Positions 1-6,801 of a stretch of 64,000 nt of DNA are shown one piece after another (position 1 is the first letter of the stretch; each line of letters begins with the position of its first letter). The stretch spans positions 372,001-436,000 of the forward strand of contig CAWKDN010000001.1 in assembly GCA_963848415.1 (NCBI GenBank). Direction: 5' to 3'. The position numbers were made by a program, and so were the translations under genes. A model generated the notes under the pieces. That model was not told the origin of the DNA. It did no database searches and saw only the letters and a program-made list of their open reading frames with translations. Source of the DNA: CAVQBC01 sp963848415. Its GTDB lineage: Bacteria > Actinomycetota > Thermoleophilia > Solirubrobacterales > Solirubrobacteraceae.

Positions 1-524
1 AGGTTGTGCAGCTTGGTCGAGAGCCCCGTCAGGCGCAGGATGTCGGGCACCTTGTGGCGGATCTCGCGACGCCCGCCGCCGGTCACCTGCAGCGCGTAGG
101 CGACGTTGTCGTAGACCGTGCGGTTGGGCAGCAGCTTGTAGTCCTGAAAGACGACGCCGATGTTGCGGCGGTAGTACGGGACGCGCTTGTGCGGGATGGT
201 CGAGAGGTCGCGGCCGGCGACGCTGATCGAGCCGCTGGTCGCCTCGGCCTCCTTGATCAGCAGGCGCATCGTGGTCGACTTGCCCGAGCCGCTGGCGCCC
301 ACCACGAAGACGAACTCGCCCGGGTGCACGGCGAAGGTGACGCCGTCGAGGCCGATGTCGCCACCCGGGTAGAGCTTGGTGACCGAGCGGAAGTCGATGA
401 TCGCGCCGGGCACCGGCGCACGGGCGGCGAGGGCGGCAGCGGAGGCGCGGGCCTCGAGCTGCTCGGTGCGGGTCAGGCGCCGGTGGCGCGAGCCGCGGCG
501 GACGTCTCTCTCTGTGGCAGCCAT
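1..524 (-). CDS. ftsE: Cell division ATP-binding protein FtsE (N-terminal part, runs off the window)
   Basis: Reading the minus strand from ATG 524 gives an ABC ATPase open to the window edge (174 codons visible). The core begins near residue 41 and has Walker A GASGSGKST around residues 76-84 and a Q-loop VFQDYKLL, as in FtsE. FtsE pairs with the membrane protein FtsX to control septal peptidoglycan hydrolases; ftsX would lie just outside the window. About 40 Arg/Ala-rich residues precede the usual FtsE start, so either the protein is extended or translation starts internally near the core. A TAGCCT box at 542-537 lies 12 bases before the ATG, with no Shine-Dalgarno. It is divergent from the M16 peptidase gene. 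Confidence 0.88.
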   Translation of the reverse strand, partial: MAATERDVRRGSRHRRLTRTEQLEARASAAALAARAPVPGAIIDFRSVTKLYPGGDIGLDGVTFAVHPGEFVFVVGASGSGKSTTMRLLIKEAEATSGSISVAGRDLSTIPHKRVPYYRRNIGVVFQDYKLLPNRTVYDNVAYALQVTGGGRREIRHKVPDILRLTGLSTKLHN

Positions 525-624
525 AGGCGAGGGCGCAGGCTACGAGCCGCCCGCCCCGACGCCCGCAAGACGGCGTGCATGCAACGCGGGTTGCAGATCG
601 GGCCTCGATAGCCTCTTTGAACCG

Positions 625-1875
625 ATGATGGAGATCCACGCTTCCTCGCTGCCCAACGGGCTTCCGCTGTACCGCCTCGAGCTCGAGGGCACGCGCGCGG
701 TGACCACGCTCGTCGCCTTCGACGCCGGCGCGCGCACCGAGCGCCCGGAGGAGAACGGCGCGGCGCACTTCCTCGAGCACCTCGTGTTCAAGGGCGGCCA
801 GAAGTACGACCACTACCGCAAGGTCAACGAGACGGCCGAGACGATGGGCGCGATGCTCAACGCCTACACCTCGCACGACCTCGTCGCCTTCCACATCACC
901 TCGCGGGCGGAGTCGGTCGGCAAGGCGATCGACCTGCTCACCGACTTCGTCGGCCGGCCGAAGCTCGACCCCGAGGAGCTCGACCGCGAGCGCGGCGTCG
1001 TCATCCAGGAGATCGCGCGCGCCAACGACCAGCCCGCCGTGCTGGCCGAGCACCTGATCGACCAGGCGGCCTTCGGCGACCATCCGCTGGGGCGCCCGGT
1101 GCTCGGCCCCGCCGAGCACCTGCGCTCGTTCACGCGCGAGGAGATCCTCGGCTTTCGCGGGCGCCAGTGGTCCGGCGCGCGCGGCGGCGCGTTCATCGTC
1201 GGCAACCTGGAGTCGATCCCCGAGGACGGCGAGCTCGCCGACCGCTTCGGGCGCTTCCCGTCGATCTCGGCCGACGGCGCGCGCGAGGCGGCGCCGGCTC
1301 TGGACCCGCGCACGCTCGTCGAGGAGCGCGAGTCCAACCAGTCCCACCTGCGCCTCTCTTACCGCCCCGCCGTCGACGTGCGCGCGCCGCGCGAGCGCGC
1401 CGCGCTGAGCGTCCTCTCGACGCTGCTGGGCGGCTCGATGGGCTCGCGCCTGTTCGACGAGATCCGCGAGCAGCGCGGCCTGGCCTACTCCGTCTACTCG
1501 CTCGACCACGCCTTCGCCGACACGGCCATCCTGCAGCTCTCCGCCGGCCTCGAGTCGGGCAAGTGCCTGGAGGCCTACGCGCGCATGCGCGAGATCGTCG
1601 ACGAGCTGCGCGCCGACGGCCCGAAGGAAGAGGAGTTCCAGCGCGCGCGGGCCTACGCCGCCGGGCGCCGGGTGCTCGCCTTCGAGAACACCAACGCCGT
1701 CGCCCGCCACGCCGCCGCCCAGACGGTGGTCTTCGGGCAGGAGATCGACCCGGACAAGGCGATCGCGGCACTCGACGACGTCACGCTCGACGAGGTCGCC
1801 GAGATCGCCCGCGGCATCTCGGAGGCCGTGTCGGTCGCGTGCGTCGGCCCGCACAGCGCGGCCGACTTCAACTAG
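625..1875 (+). CDS. M16 family zinc metallopeptidase
   Basis: The 416-residue protein carries the inverted zinc motif HFLEH at residues 48-52 and a downstream Glu (VVIQE, about residue 129) expected as third ligand. The C-terminal M16 domain has the R..Y-type signature in RGLAYSVYS near residue 290. It is the single-chain bacterial size (about 420 aa) typical of processing-peptidase-like M16B enzymes, probably cytoplasmic as no signal peptide is visible. The first of two adjacent ATGs is preferred because a TAGCCT box at 609-614 lies 10 bases upstream and there is no Shine-Dalgarno. Substrate unknown. Confidence 0.9.
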   Translation: MMEIHASSLPNGLPLYRLELEGTRAVTTLVAFDAGARTERPEENGAAHFLEHLVFKGGQKYDHYRKVNETAETMGAMLNAYTSHDLVAFHITSRAESVGKAIDLLTDFVGRPKLDPEELDRERGVVIQEIARANDQPAVLAEHLIDQAAFGDHPLGRPVLGPAEHLRSFTREEILGFRGRQWSGARGGAFIVGNLESIPEDGELADRFGRFPSISADGAREAAPALDPRTLVEERESNQSHLRLSYRPAVDVRAPRERAALSVLSTLLGGSMGSRLFDEIREQRGLAYSVYSLDHAFADTAILQLSAGLESGKCLEAYARMREIVDELRADGPKEEEFQRARAYAAGRRVLAFENTNAVARHAAAQTVVFGQEIDPDKAIAALDDVTLDEVAEIARGISEAVSVACVGPHSAADFN

Positions 1876-1892
1876 CGCGGCCCGCTGCGGTA

Positions 1893-1908
1893 GTGCGGTT
1901 CTCCGCAC
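1893..1908. terminator. Short hairpin after the M16 gene
   Basis: GTGCGG and CCGCAC form a 6-bp stem with a TTCT loop 18 bases after the M16 stop codon. There is no U-tract, so terminator function is tentative. Confidence 0.35.
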
Positions 1909-1965
1909 CGCCGAACACGAGGTTGCCGGTGGACAGGGCTCCGTCCCGCCTGGGAGAGTGCCAAC

Positions 1966-2514
1966 ATGCCACGTGTGCTCAGCCGGACCGCCTCCGCGCC
2001 CGCGTTCGTCGCGTTCGCGCGCGACGCCGAGCGCCTGATCGACGACCCCCACGCCGTCGCCCGCCGTCTGCGCGGGCTGCTCGCCCAGGACGGCTGGCTC
2101 GCCCCGGAGGACCGCACGCCCGGCGCCGACACCTACCGCCCCCACCTGCTCCACGTCTCCGCCTGCCGCCGGCTGTCGGTCGTCGCGCTGGTGTGGCGGC
2201 CCGGCCAGCGCACGCCGATCCACGACCACGTGTCCTGGTGCGTGGTCGGCGTCTACCGCGGCGTGGAGCACGAGGAGCGCTTCCGGCTCGTGGAGTCCGA
2301 TGGGCGGGCGTGCTTGGAGCCTGCCGGCAGCGTCCAGGCGTTCCCCGGCCACGTCGAGGCGCTCATCCCGCCGGCGGAGAACATCCACCGCGTGTCGGCC
2401 GCCGGCTCGGAGGAGACCGTCTCGATCCACGTCTACGGCGCGGACATCGAGCGGCTCGGCTCGTCGGTGTACCGCCGCTTCGACGAGCTCGAGCAGCTCG
2501 TCGGCGCCGCTTAG
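1966..2514 (+). CDS. Cysteine dioxygenase-like cupin protein
   Basis: 182 residues with the cupin metal motif in TPIHDHVSWCVVGV (His86, His88) and a later His141 in ENIHRVS, the 3-His arrangement of the cysteine dioxygenase family. Known members oxidise thiols such as cysteine or 3-mercaptopropionate to sulfinates with Fe(II) and O2. The exact thiol substrate cannot be told from sequence. A GGAGAG element lies 8 bases before ATG 1966, so this gene appears to use a normal ribosome binding site. It stands alone; no sulfur-metabolism partner is adjacent. Confidence 0.82.
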   Translation: MPRVLSRTASAPAFVAFARDAERLIDDPHAVARRLRGLLAQDGWLAPEDRTPGADTYRPHLLHVSACRRLSVVALVWRPGQRTPIHDHVSWCVVGVYRGVEHEERFRLVESDGRACLEPAGSVQAFPGHVEALIPPAENIHRVSAAGSEETVSIHVYGADIERLGSSVYRRFDELEQLVGAA

Positions 2515-2647
2515 CCGCCTGCGGCGCGCCGGGTGGCAGAGCGCGCCCGCGGCGGCGCCCGGTCCCTTCGCCGGCGACCGCCGCCAGGAACCGTCTCGAC
2601 AAGATCCTTTGTCACCGCCTCACTGCGGCCGTTCTCCGGTGGCGGCG

Positions 2648-2672
2648 GGAGGCCCGGCGGCGCCGGGCCTCC
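2648..2672. terminator. Hairpin downstream of the SRPBCC gene
   Basis: A perfect 10-bp stem (GGAGGCCCGG / CCGGGCCTCC) with a 5-base loop lies 10 bases beyond the stop codon at 2683 of the minus-strand SRPBCC gene. The 168-base interval 2515-2682 holds nothing else recognisable. Confidence 0.6.
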
Positions 2673-2682
2673 GCTCGCCCGC

Positions 2683-3189
2683 TCAGCGACCGAGCGTCTC
2701 GCCGGTCTCGAGCAGCGACTTGAGGTCTGAGAGCACCCACGCCCAGCCGCCGCCGGCGCCGCCGTCCTCCATCCCGCCCGCGAGCAGGTTGGCCAGGGTC
2801 GGCGCGCCGGTCAGGTCGTGGATGACCGTGAGCCGGGTGACGCCGTCGGCGGTCGGCTCGATCTCGTGCGTGAGCCGGGTGAAGCCCTCGGCGGCCATGG
2901 TCTCGTCCATCAGCATCCGCCAGGTCTGCACGAGCTTGCGCGGGGGGTCCGCTTCGACGACCTCGCCGTCGATCACGATCTCCGGGCTGCCGCTGGCGAG
3001 GAACTCCTCGCTCGCGCGCACCCGGTACTCCGCGCCCGAGCGCAGTTCGTCGTATTCGACGTAGCCGCCGTAGCCGTAGCGGTTGGTCCACTCAGGAGAG
3101 GTGATCGTCTCCCAGATGGCCTCGGGGGTGGCCTTGATGTAGACGCGATAGATCTGCGTCGTGGCCTCGGTCTGCGTGCCTGCGGTCAT
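2683..3189 (-). CDS. SRPBCC/AHSA1 family protein
   Basis: 168 residues with the START/AHSA1 fold pattern: KATPEAIWETITSPEWTNRYGYGG near residues 19-42 and the C-terminal long helix around residues 145-165. Its start codon overlaps the stop of the upstream ArsR-type regulator by 4 bases, so the two are co-translated. Such ArsR-SRPBCC pairs are common in actinobacteria; the SRPBCC partner is thought to bind a hydrophobic ligand, but no reaction is established. Function here is not assigned. Confidence 0.85.
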   Translation of the reverse strand: MTAGTQTEATTQIYRVYIKATPEAIWETITSPEWTNRYGYGGYVEYDELRSGAEYRVRASEEFLASGSPEIVIDGEVVEADPPRKLVQTWRMLMDETMAAEGFTRLTHEIEPTADGVTRLTVIHDLTGAPTLANLLAGGMEDGGAGGGWAWVLSDLKSLLETGETLGR

Positions 3190-3506
3190 CCGTTCTGCTC
3201 CAGTTCGGTCTTGAGGTCGGCGAGCGCCGACACCCGGCGCTCCGTGTACTTGTCGATCCAGCGGTCGTGGACCAGCCGGATCGGCACCGGGTTGAGGAAG
3301 TGCAGCTTTTCCCGGCCCGACTTGCGGGTGATGACGAGGTCCGCGTCCTCGAGGAGCTTCAAGTGCTTCATGACGCCGAAGCGAGTCATCTCCAGCTCGG
3401 ACTCGAGCTCGGTCAGCGTGCGGCCGTCACGCGCGAAGAGCCGGTCGAGCAGGAAGCGACGCGTCGGGTCGGCGAGGGCCTTGAAGACGCGGTCGTCATC
3501 GATCAC
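3186..3506 (-). CDS. ArsR-family transcriptional regulator
   Basis: About 106 residues from GTG 3506, with a winged helix including VFKALADPTRRFLLDRLF and LTELESELEMTRFGVMKHLKLLEDADLV. It lacks Cys pairs of the metal-sensing ArsR proteins, as expected for the SRPBCC-linked subgroup. The reading frame extends to GTG 3536, but that codon lies inside the promoter spacer; a perfect -10 TATAGT at 3519-3514 places the transcript start at about the GTG at 3506, giving a leaderless start (VIDDDRVFKAL). Likely autorepressor through the palindrome in its own promoter. Confidence 0.88.
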   Translation of the reverse strand: MIDDDRVFKALADPTRRFLLDRLFARDGRTLTELESELEMTRFGVMKHLKLLEDADLVITRKSGREKLHFLNPVPIRLVHDRWIDKYTERRVSALADLKTELEQNG

Positions 3507-3513
3507 GAGCGGC

Positions 3514-3543
3514 ACTATAGGTGACCAAATGGTCACATGTCAA
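3514..3543 (-). promoter_or_regulatory. arsR promoter with palindromic operator in the spacer
   Basis: On the minus strand: -35 TTGACA (3543-3538), 18-base spacer, -10 TATAGT (3519-3514). Within the spacer lies the inverted repeat GTGACCA-TT-TGGTCAC (3536-3521), arms of 7 bases. This is the best sigma-70-like promoter in the window. The repeat is the obvious binding site for the downstream ArsR protein. Confidence 0.85.
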
Positions 3544-3554
3544 GCGAGGCGTGC

Positions 3555-3677
3555 TCAACCGGCGCCGGCGAGCAGCGCGACGCCCGCGATGCCGGCGGCG
3601 ACGCCGGGCCCCTGCGCGCGGCCCACGCGCTCGCGCAGCGGCGTGATCGCCAGCAGCACGATGGTGAACACCGGCAT
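3555..3677 (-). pseudogene. Remnant of an EamA/DMT transporter C-terminus
   Basis: The minus strand reads about 40 codons to TGA 3557, including MPVFTIVLLAITPLRERVG and GVAAGIAGVALLAGAG. This matches the last two helices of an EamA exporter (the 'P.....L..L.ER......GG..I..GV.L' pattern). No N-terminal part is found upstream, where the frame is open but unrelated. It is probably a decayed gene left between arsR and the cyd operon. Confidence 0.5.
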
Positions 3678-3805
3678 CGAGGGTGCCTCGGACCGATCGG
3701 GCTGCCGTGACCGGCTCAGCGAGCAGACCCGGCGTGGTCGCCCCGCTCGACCCGACCCGCTATCCCTCGATGCGGGTTCGCTGGCCCCGGCCCCGCCGCC
3801 GCGGG

Positions 3806-4174
3806 CTACTCGTCCGCGCCCAGGAAGTCCGGCCGCGCGATCGCGAACAGGCCGGTGACGATGAACGCGAACAGCGCGGTGACGCCGATGATGCGGGTGG
3901 CGGTGTACTCGAACGGGATCATCGTCACGACCCCGATCACGAAGAAGCCGAGCGCGAGCGGGCCGAGGGCGGAGCGCCCGGGCTTCGTCGCGGGGGACGC
4001 GACCGGCGCGATCGCGGCCCCGCCCGCCGCACCCGCACCCGCACCGCGCCTGCCCCGCCGGCGCCGGCGGTCGGGCTTCTCCGGCGAGCGCCCGACCACG
4101 CCGAGCAGCCGCGAGACGAGCACGCCGCGGACGACGTCGCCGGGCGAAGAGGGTCGTTGCGGCGCGTCGCTCAC
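3806..4174 (-). CDS. Small two-helix membrane protein of the cyd operon
   Basis: 122 residues starting with GTG 4174, which overlaps the cydB stop codon. The N-terminus is Arg-rich (residues 35-43) and Ala/Gly-rich, followed by two hydrophobic segments near residues 70-86 and 95-112. Translational coupling to cydB suggests an accessory or assembly factor of cytochrome bd. It is far longer than CydX and I do not recognise a family. The long overlapping frame upstream within cydB is a shadow. Confidence 0.7.
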   Translation of the reverse strand: MSDAPQRPSSPGDVVRGVLVSRLLGVVGRSPEKPDRRRRRGRRGAGAGAAGGAAIAPVASPATKPGRSALGPLALGFFVIGVVTMIPFEYTATRIIGVTALFAFIVTGLFAIARPDFLGADE

Positions 4175-5241
4175 CGCGGTGGCGCCTTCGGGTCGTCGGA
4201 GGCGGTCAGCGGCCGGAAGCGCTGGTCGAGCGGCTCGTACTCCTGATCCAGCGTGCCCCTGAGCACCAGGCGGTACAGGTACCACAGCGACGGCACGAGG
4301 ATGACGAGGCCGAGGGCGACGCAGGCCAGCAACGAACCGAGCACGGTGTCGCTCGCCGCCGCCTGGTCGAGCGTGAGCTGACCCGGCAGCAGGTCGGGGC
4401 TCTGGGCAGCCGCCCAGCCGACCGTGATGCAGGTGACCGCCGCCGCCGACGTCCAGCGGGCCGGCCCGTAGCGCCCCGTCCAGATCAGCGCGAGCGTCGC
4501 CGCGCCCGCCACGGACGAGGCCAGCACGAACGCCAGGCCGAGGCCCGAGGTCAAGCCGTCGAACAACGGCCGCGCGTCCGAGCGGATGACGAACAGCCCG
4601 CCGAGCGCGACCGCCCCGGACACCGCCCCGGCCCCCAGCGCACGGGCGCGGAAGGCCCGCTCGAGGTCGGGCTGGCCCGCCCGGCCCGAGTCGCCGGCCA
4701 GGTAGACCGCGGACAGGTAGGCGCCCGTCACGACCGAGAGCGCGCCGATCAGGACCGAGGTCGGGTTCACCCAGGAGTCGAGCAGGTCGCCCGCGGCGTT
4801 GCCGACCGGCACGCGCCCCGAGGCGATCCCGCCCAGCACCGTGCCGAGCGTGTAGGGCACGAGCACCGAGGAGAGCGCGAAGATCGCGCCCAGCGTCCGG
4901 GCCTCGCGCATCGTCCCCGCCTGGCCGCGCAGCGCGAAGGCCGAGCCGCGGAAGATGATCCCGATGGCGGCCAGCGCGAGCGGGACGAACAGCGTCGACA
5001 TGACCGAGCCGAAGGCGACCGGGAAGGACGTCCAGAAGATCACCAGCACGAAGATCAGCCACACGTGGTTGGCCTCCCACACCGGGCTCATCGAGCGCTG
5101 GATCATGCCCCGCACGCGCCCGCCGCGCCGGTCACCGCCGGCGGTCAGGTCCCAGAAGCCCGCGCCGAAGTCCGCGCCGCCGAGCACCGCGTAGGCGGTG
5201 AGCCCGAGGATCATCAGCCCCATGCAGAGCTCGGCGAGCAT
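4171..5241 (-). CDS. cydB: Cytochrome bd ubiquinol oxidase subunit II
   Basis: 356 residues, eight or nine hydrophobic segments, beginning MLAELCMGLMILGLTAYAVL and including GADFGAGFWDL and the conserved W in SPVWEANHVWLIF near residue 60. CydB supports CydA in the terminal oxidase that reduces O2 to water with quinol and does not pump protons. It starts 3 bases after cydA. No cydDC assembly transporter follows within the window. Confidence 0.95.
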   Translation of the reverse strand: MLAELCMGLMILGLTAYAVLGGADFGAGFWDLTAGGDRRGGRVRGMIQRSMSPVWEANHVWLIFVLVIFWTSFPVAFGSVMSTLFVPLALAAIGIIFRGSAFALRGQAGTMREARTLGAIFALSSVLVPYTLGTVLGGIASGRVPVGNAAGDLLDSWVNPTSVLIGALSVVTGAYLSAVYLAGDSGRAGQPDLERAFRARALGAGAVSGAVALGGLFVIRSDARPLFDGLTSGLGLAFVLASSVAGAATLALIWTGRYGPARWTSAAAVTCITVGWAAAQSPDLLPGQLTLDQAAASDTVLGSLLACVALGLVILVPSLWYLYRLVLRGTLDQEYEPLDQRFRPLTASDDPKAPPR

Positions 5242-5244
5242 GGC

Positions 5245-6672
5245 TCAGGCGCCCGCCGGGCGGGTGCCGCCCAGCCCGCTCGTCCCGCCGCCGGCCTCGC
5301 CGCCCGTGCCCGGCACCTGCGCCGGCCCGGCCAGCTCGGTCTCCGGGGGATGGCCGGCCAGGCGGCGCAGCAGCCAGACCACGCCGACGATCAGGGCCAG
5401 GTACACAGCGACCAGGACGCCGTAGGCCCACAGCAGGCCGCCCGCGCTCGTGACCGCCTGCTCGGTCCGCATGATCCCGTAGACCACCCACGGCTGGCGG
5501 CCGACCTCGGTCGTGATCCAGCCGCTGATCAGCGCCACGACCGCCAGCGGGCCCGCGGCGACGACGGCCCGGTAGAACCACTTCGAGCGCGGCAGCCGGC
5601 GGTGGCGCCACCACGTCGCGAGGAAGAGGACGCCCAGCAGCGCCAACCCGGTCCCGATGCCGACCATGGTCTGGAAGGCGAGGCGCACGACGTTGACCGG
5701 CGGGACGTCGTCGGGCGGCACGACGTCGAGCCCCTGGACCGTGCCCGTCGGGTTGTGGGTGGCGAGGATCGAGAGCAGATACGGGATCTCGATGCCGTAC
5801 TTGACCTCGCCGTTCTCGTAGATCCCGCCGATGGTGAACGGCGCGTCGTCCGTGGTCTGCCCCAGCCCCTCGAAGGTCGCGAGCTTCGTCGGCTGGTCCT
5901 CCGCGACCGTCCGTCCCGCCCAGTCGCCCATCACGATCTGCACCGGCGAGGCGAGCGCCGCGACGCTCAGCGCCACCACCAGGCCGGTGCGGTGGTACTT
6001 GTCGCGCCGGCCCTTCAGCCAGGCGAAGGCGTAGACGCCGGCCACGAGGAAGGCGGCGACCATGTAGCCCGCGACGTACATGTGCACCAGCTCATGCCAG
6101 AAGTAGTCGTTGAAGAGCGCCTCGAACGGCCGCGCGTTGGTGACCTGGCCGTTGACGATGTCGAACCCGACCGGGTTGTTCATCCAGCCGTTGACGGCGA
6201 TGACCATGAACGAGCCCGACATGCCGGCGAGGACGATCGGGATGCCGACCAGGAAGTGGGTCTTCTTGGGAAGGCGATCCCAGCCGTAGACGTAGATGGC
6301 GATGAAGATCGCCTCGACGAAGAACGACACGCCCTCCAGGCCGAAGGCGAGGCCGAAGACGTCGCCGAAGGTGGCCATGAAGTTCGGCCACAGCAGCCCG
6401 AACTCGAAGGACAGGATCGTGCCCGTCACGACCCCGACGGCGAAGAAGATCAGCATCACCTTCGACCAGCGCTTGGCCAGCGCCTTGTAGGCCGGATCGC
6501 CGGTGCGCAGCCACAGCCCCTCGACGAAGAGCACCATGAACGGGAACGCGATCCCGAAGCACACCAGCGGGATGTGAATCGCGAGCGACAGCGCCTGCAT
6601 CTGGCGCGCGGCCAGCAGGTCCTGCTGGTTGGGCTCTCCCAGGGCCGGCGCAAGGCCCTGGGCGACCGTCAC
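5245..6672 (-). CDS. cydA: Cytochrome bd ubiquinol oxidase subunit I
   Basis: About 475 residues. The quinol oxidase signatures GRQPWVVYG and the early heme-ligand region LAAR...LSLAIHIPL are present, and the Q-loop is short, as in the cyanide-insensitive type. GTG 6672 is chosen because GGGAG lies 6 bases upstream; ATG 6693 and GTG 6699 are in-frame alternatives without a ribosome site. It heads the cydA-cydB-small-protein operon and gives a high-affinity oxidase for low oxygen. Confidence 0.93.
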   Translation of the reverse strand: MTVAQGLAPALGEPNQQDLLAARQMQALSLAIHIPLVCFGIAFPFMVLFVEGLWLRTGDPAYKALAKRWSKVMLIFFAVGVVTGTILSFEFGLLWPNFMATFGDVFGLAFGLEGVSFFVEAIFIAIYVYGWDRLPKKTHFLVGIPIVLAGMSGSFMVIAVNGWMNNPVGFDIVNGQVTNARPFEALFNDYFWHELVHMYVAGYMVAAFLVAGVYAFAWLKGRRDKYHRTGLVVALSVAALASPVQIVMGDWAGRTVAEDQPTKLATFEGLGQTTDDAPFTIGGIYENGEVKYGIEIPYLLSILATHNPTGTVQGLDVVPPDDVPPVNVVRLAFQTMVGIGTGLALLGVLFLATWWRHRRLPRSKWFYRAVVAAGPLAVVALISGWITTEVGRQPWVVYGIMRTEQAVTSAGGLLWAYGVLVAVYLALIVGVVWLLRRLAGHPPETELAGPAQVPGTGGEAGGGTSGLGGTRPAGA

Positions 6673-6715
6673 GATGACTCCCACGTCGGGCATCAGCACC
6701 GGCTCGGCTCGGGTC

Positions 6716-6768
6716 GGCCGTCAGCTGACGGCCGTGGCGAACCCTACCGCCGCGCCGGACGGTGACAA
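6716..6768 (-). promoter_or_regulatory. cydA promoter with 18-bp perfect palindrome
   Basis: On the minus strand a TTGTCA -35 (6768-6763), 16-base spacer and TAGGGT -10 (6746-6741) precede a perfect palindrome GGCCGTCAGCTGACGGCC (6733-6716). The palindrome sits at the expected transcription start, so it is a repressor operator or an mRNA hairpin. It does not resemble the AT-rich Rex site. No regulator gene is adjacent. Confidence 0.6.
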
Positions 6769-6786
6769 GACCGCGTCACCGTCCGG
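6755..6786. terminator. Hairpin after the FGGY kinase gene
   Basis: A perfect 12-bp stem (CCGGACGGTGAC / GTCACCGTCCGG) with an 8-base loop lies 15 bases beyond the kinase stop codon at 6802. It overlaps the -35 box of the cydA promoter, so termination and initiation are packed together here. Confidence 0.65.
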
Positions 6787-6801
6787 GCGCAGCGGCAGGC
6801 G

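Noticed and set aside
5065..6765. A 566-codon plus-strand frame over the cyd operon
   Set aside because: Antisense to cydA and cydB, rich in Asp/His/Arg, no domain.
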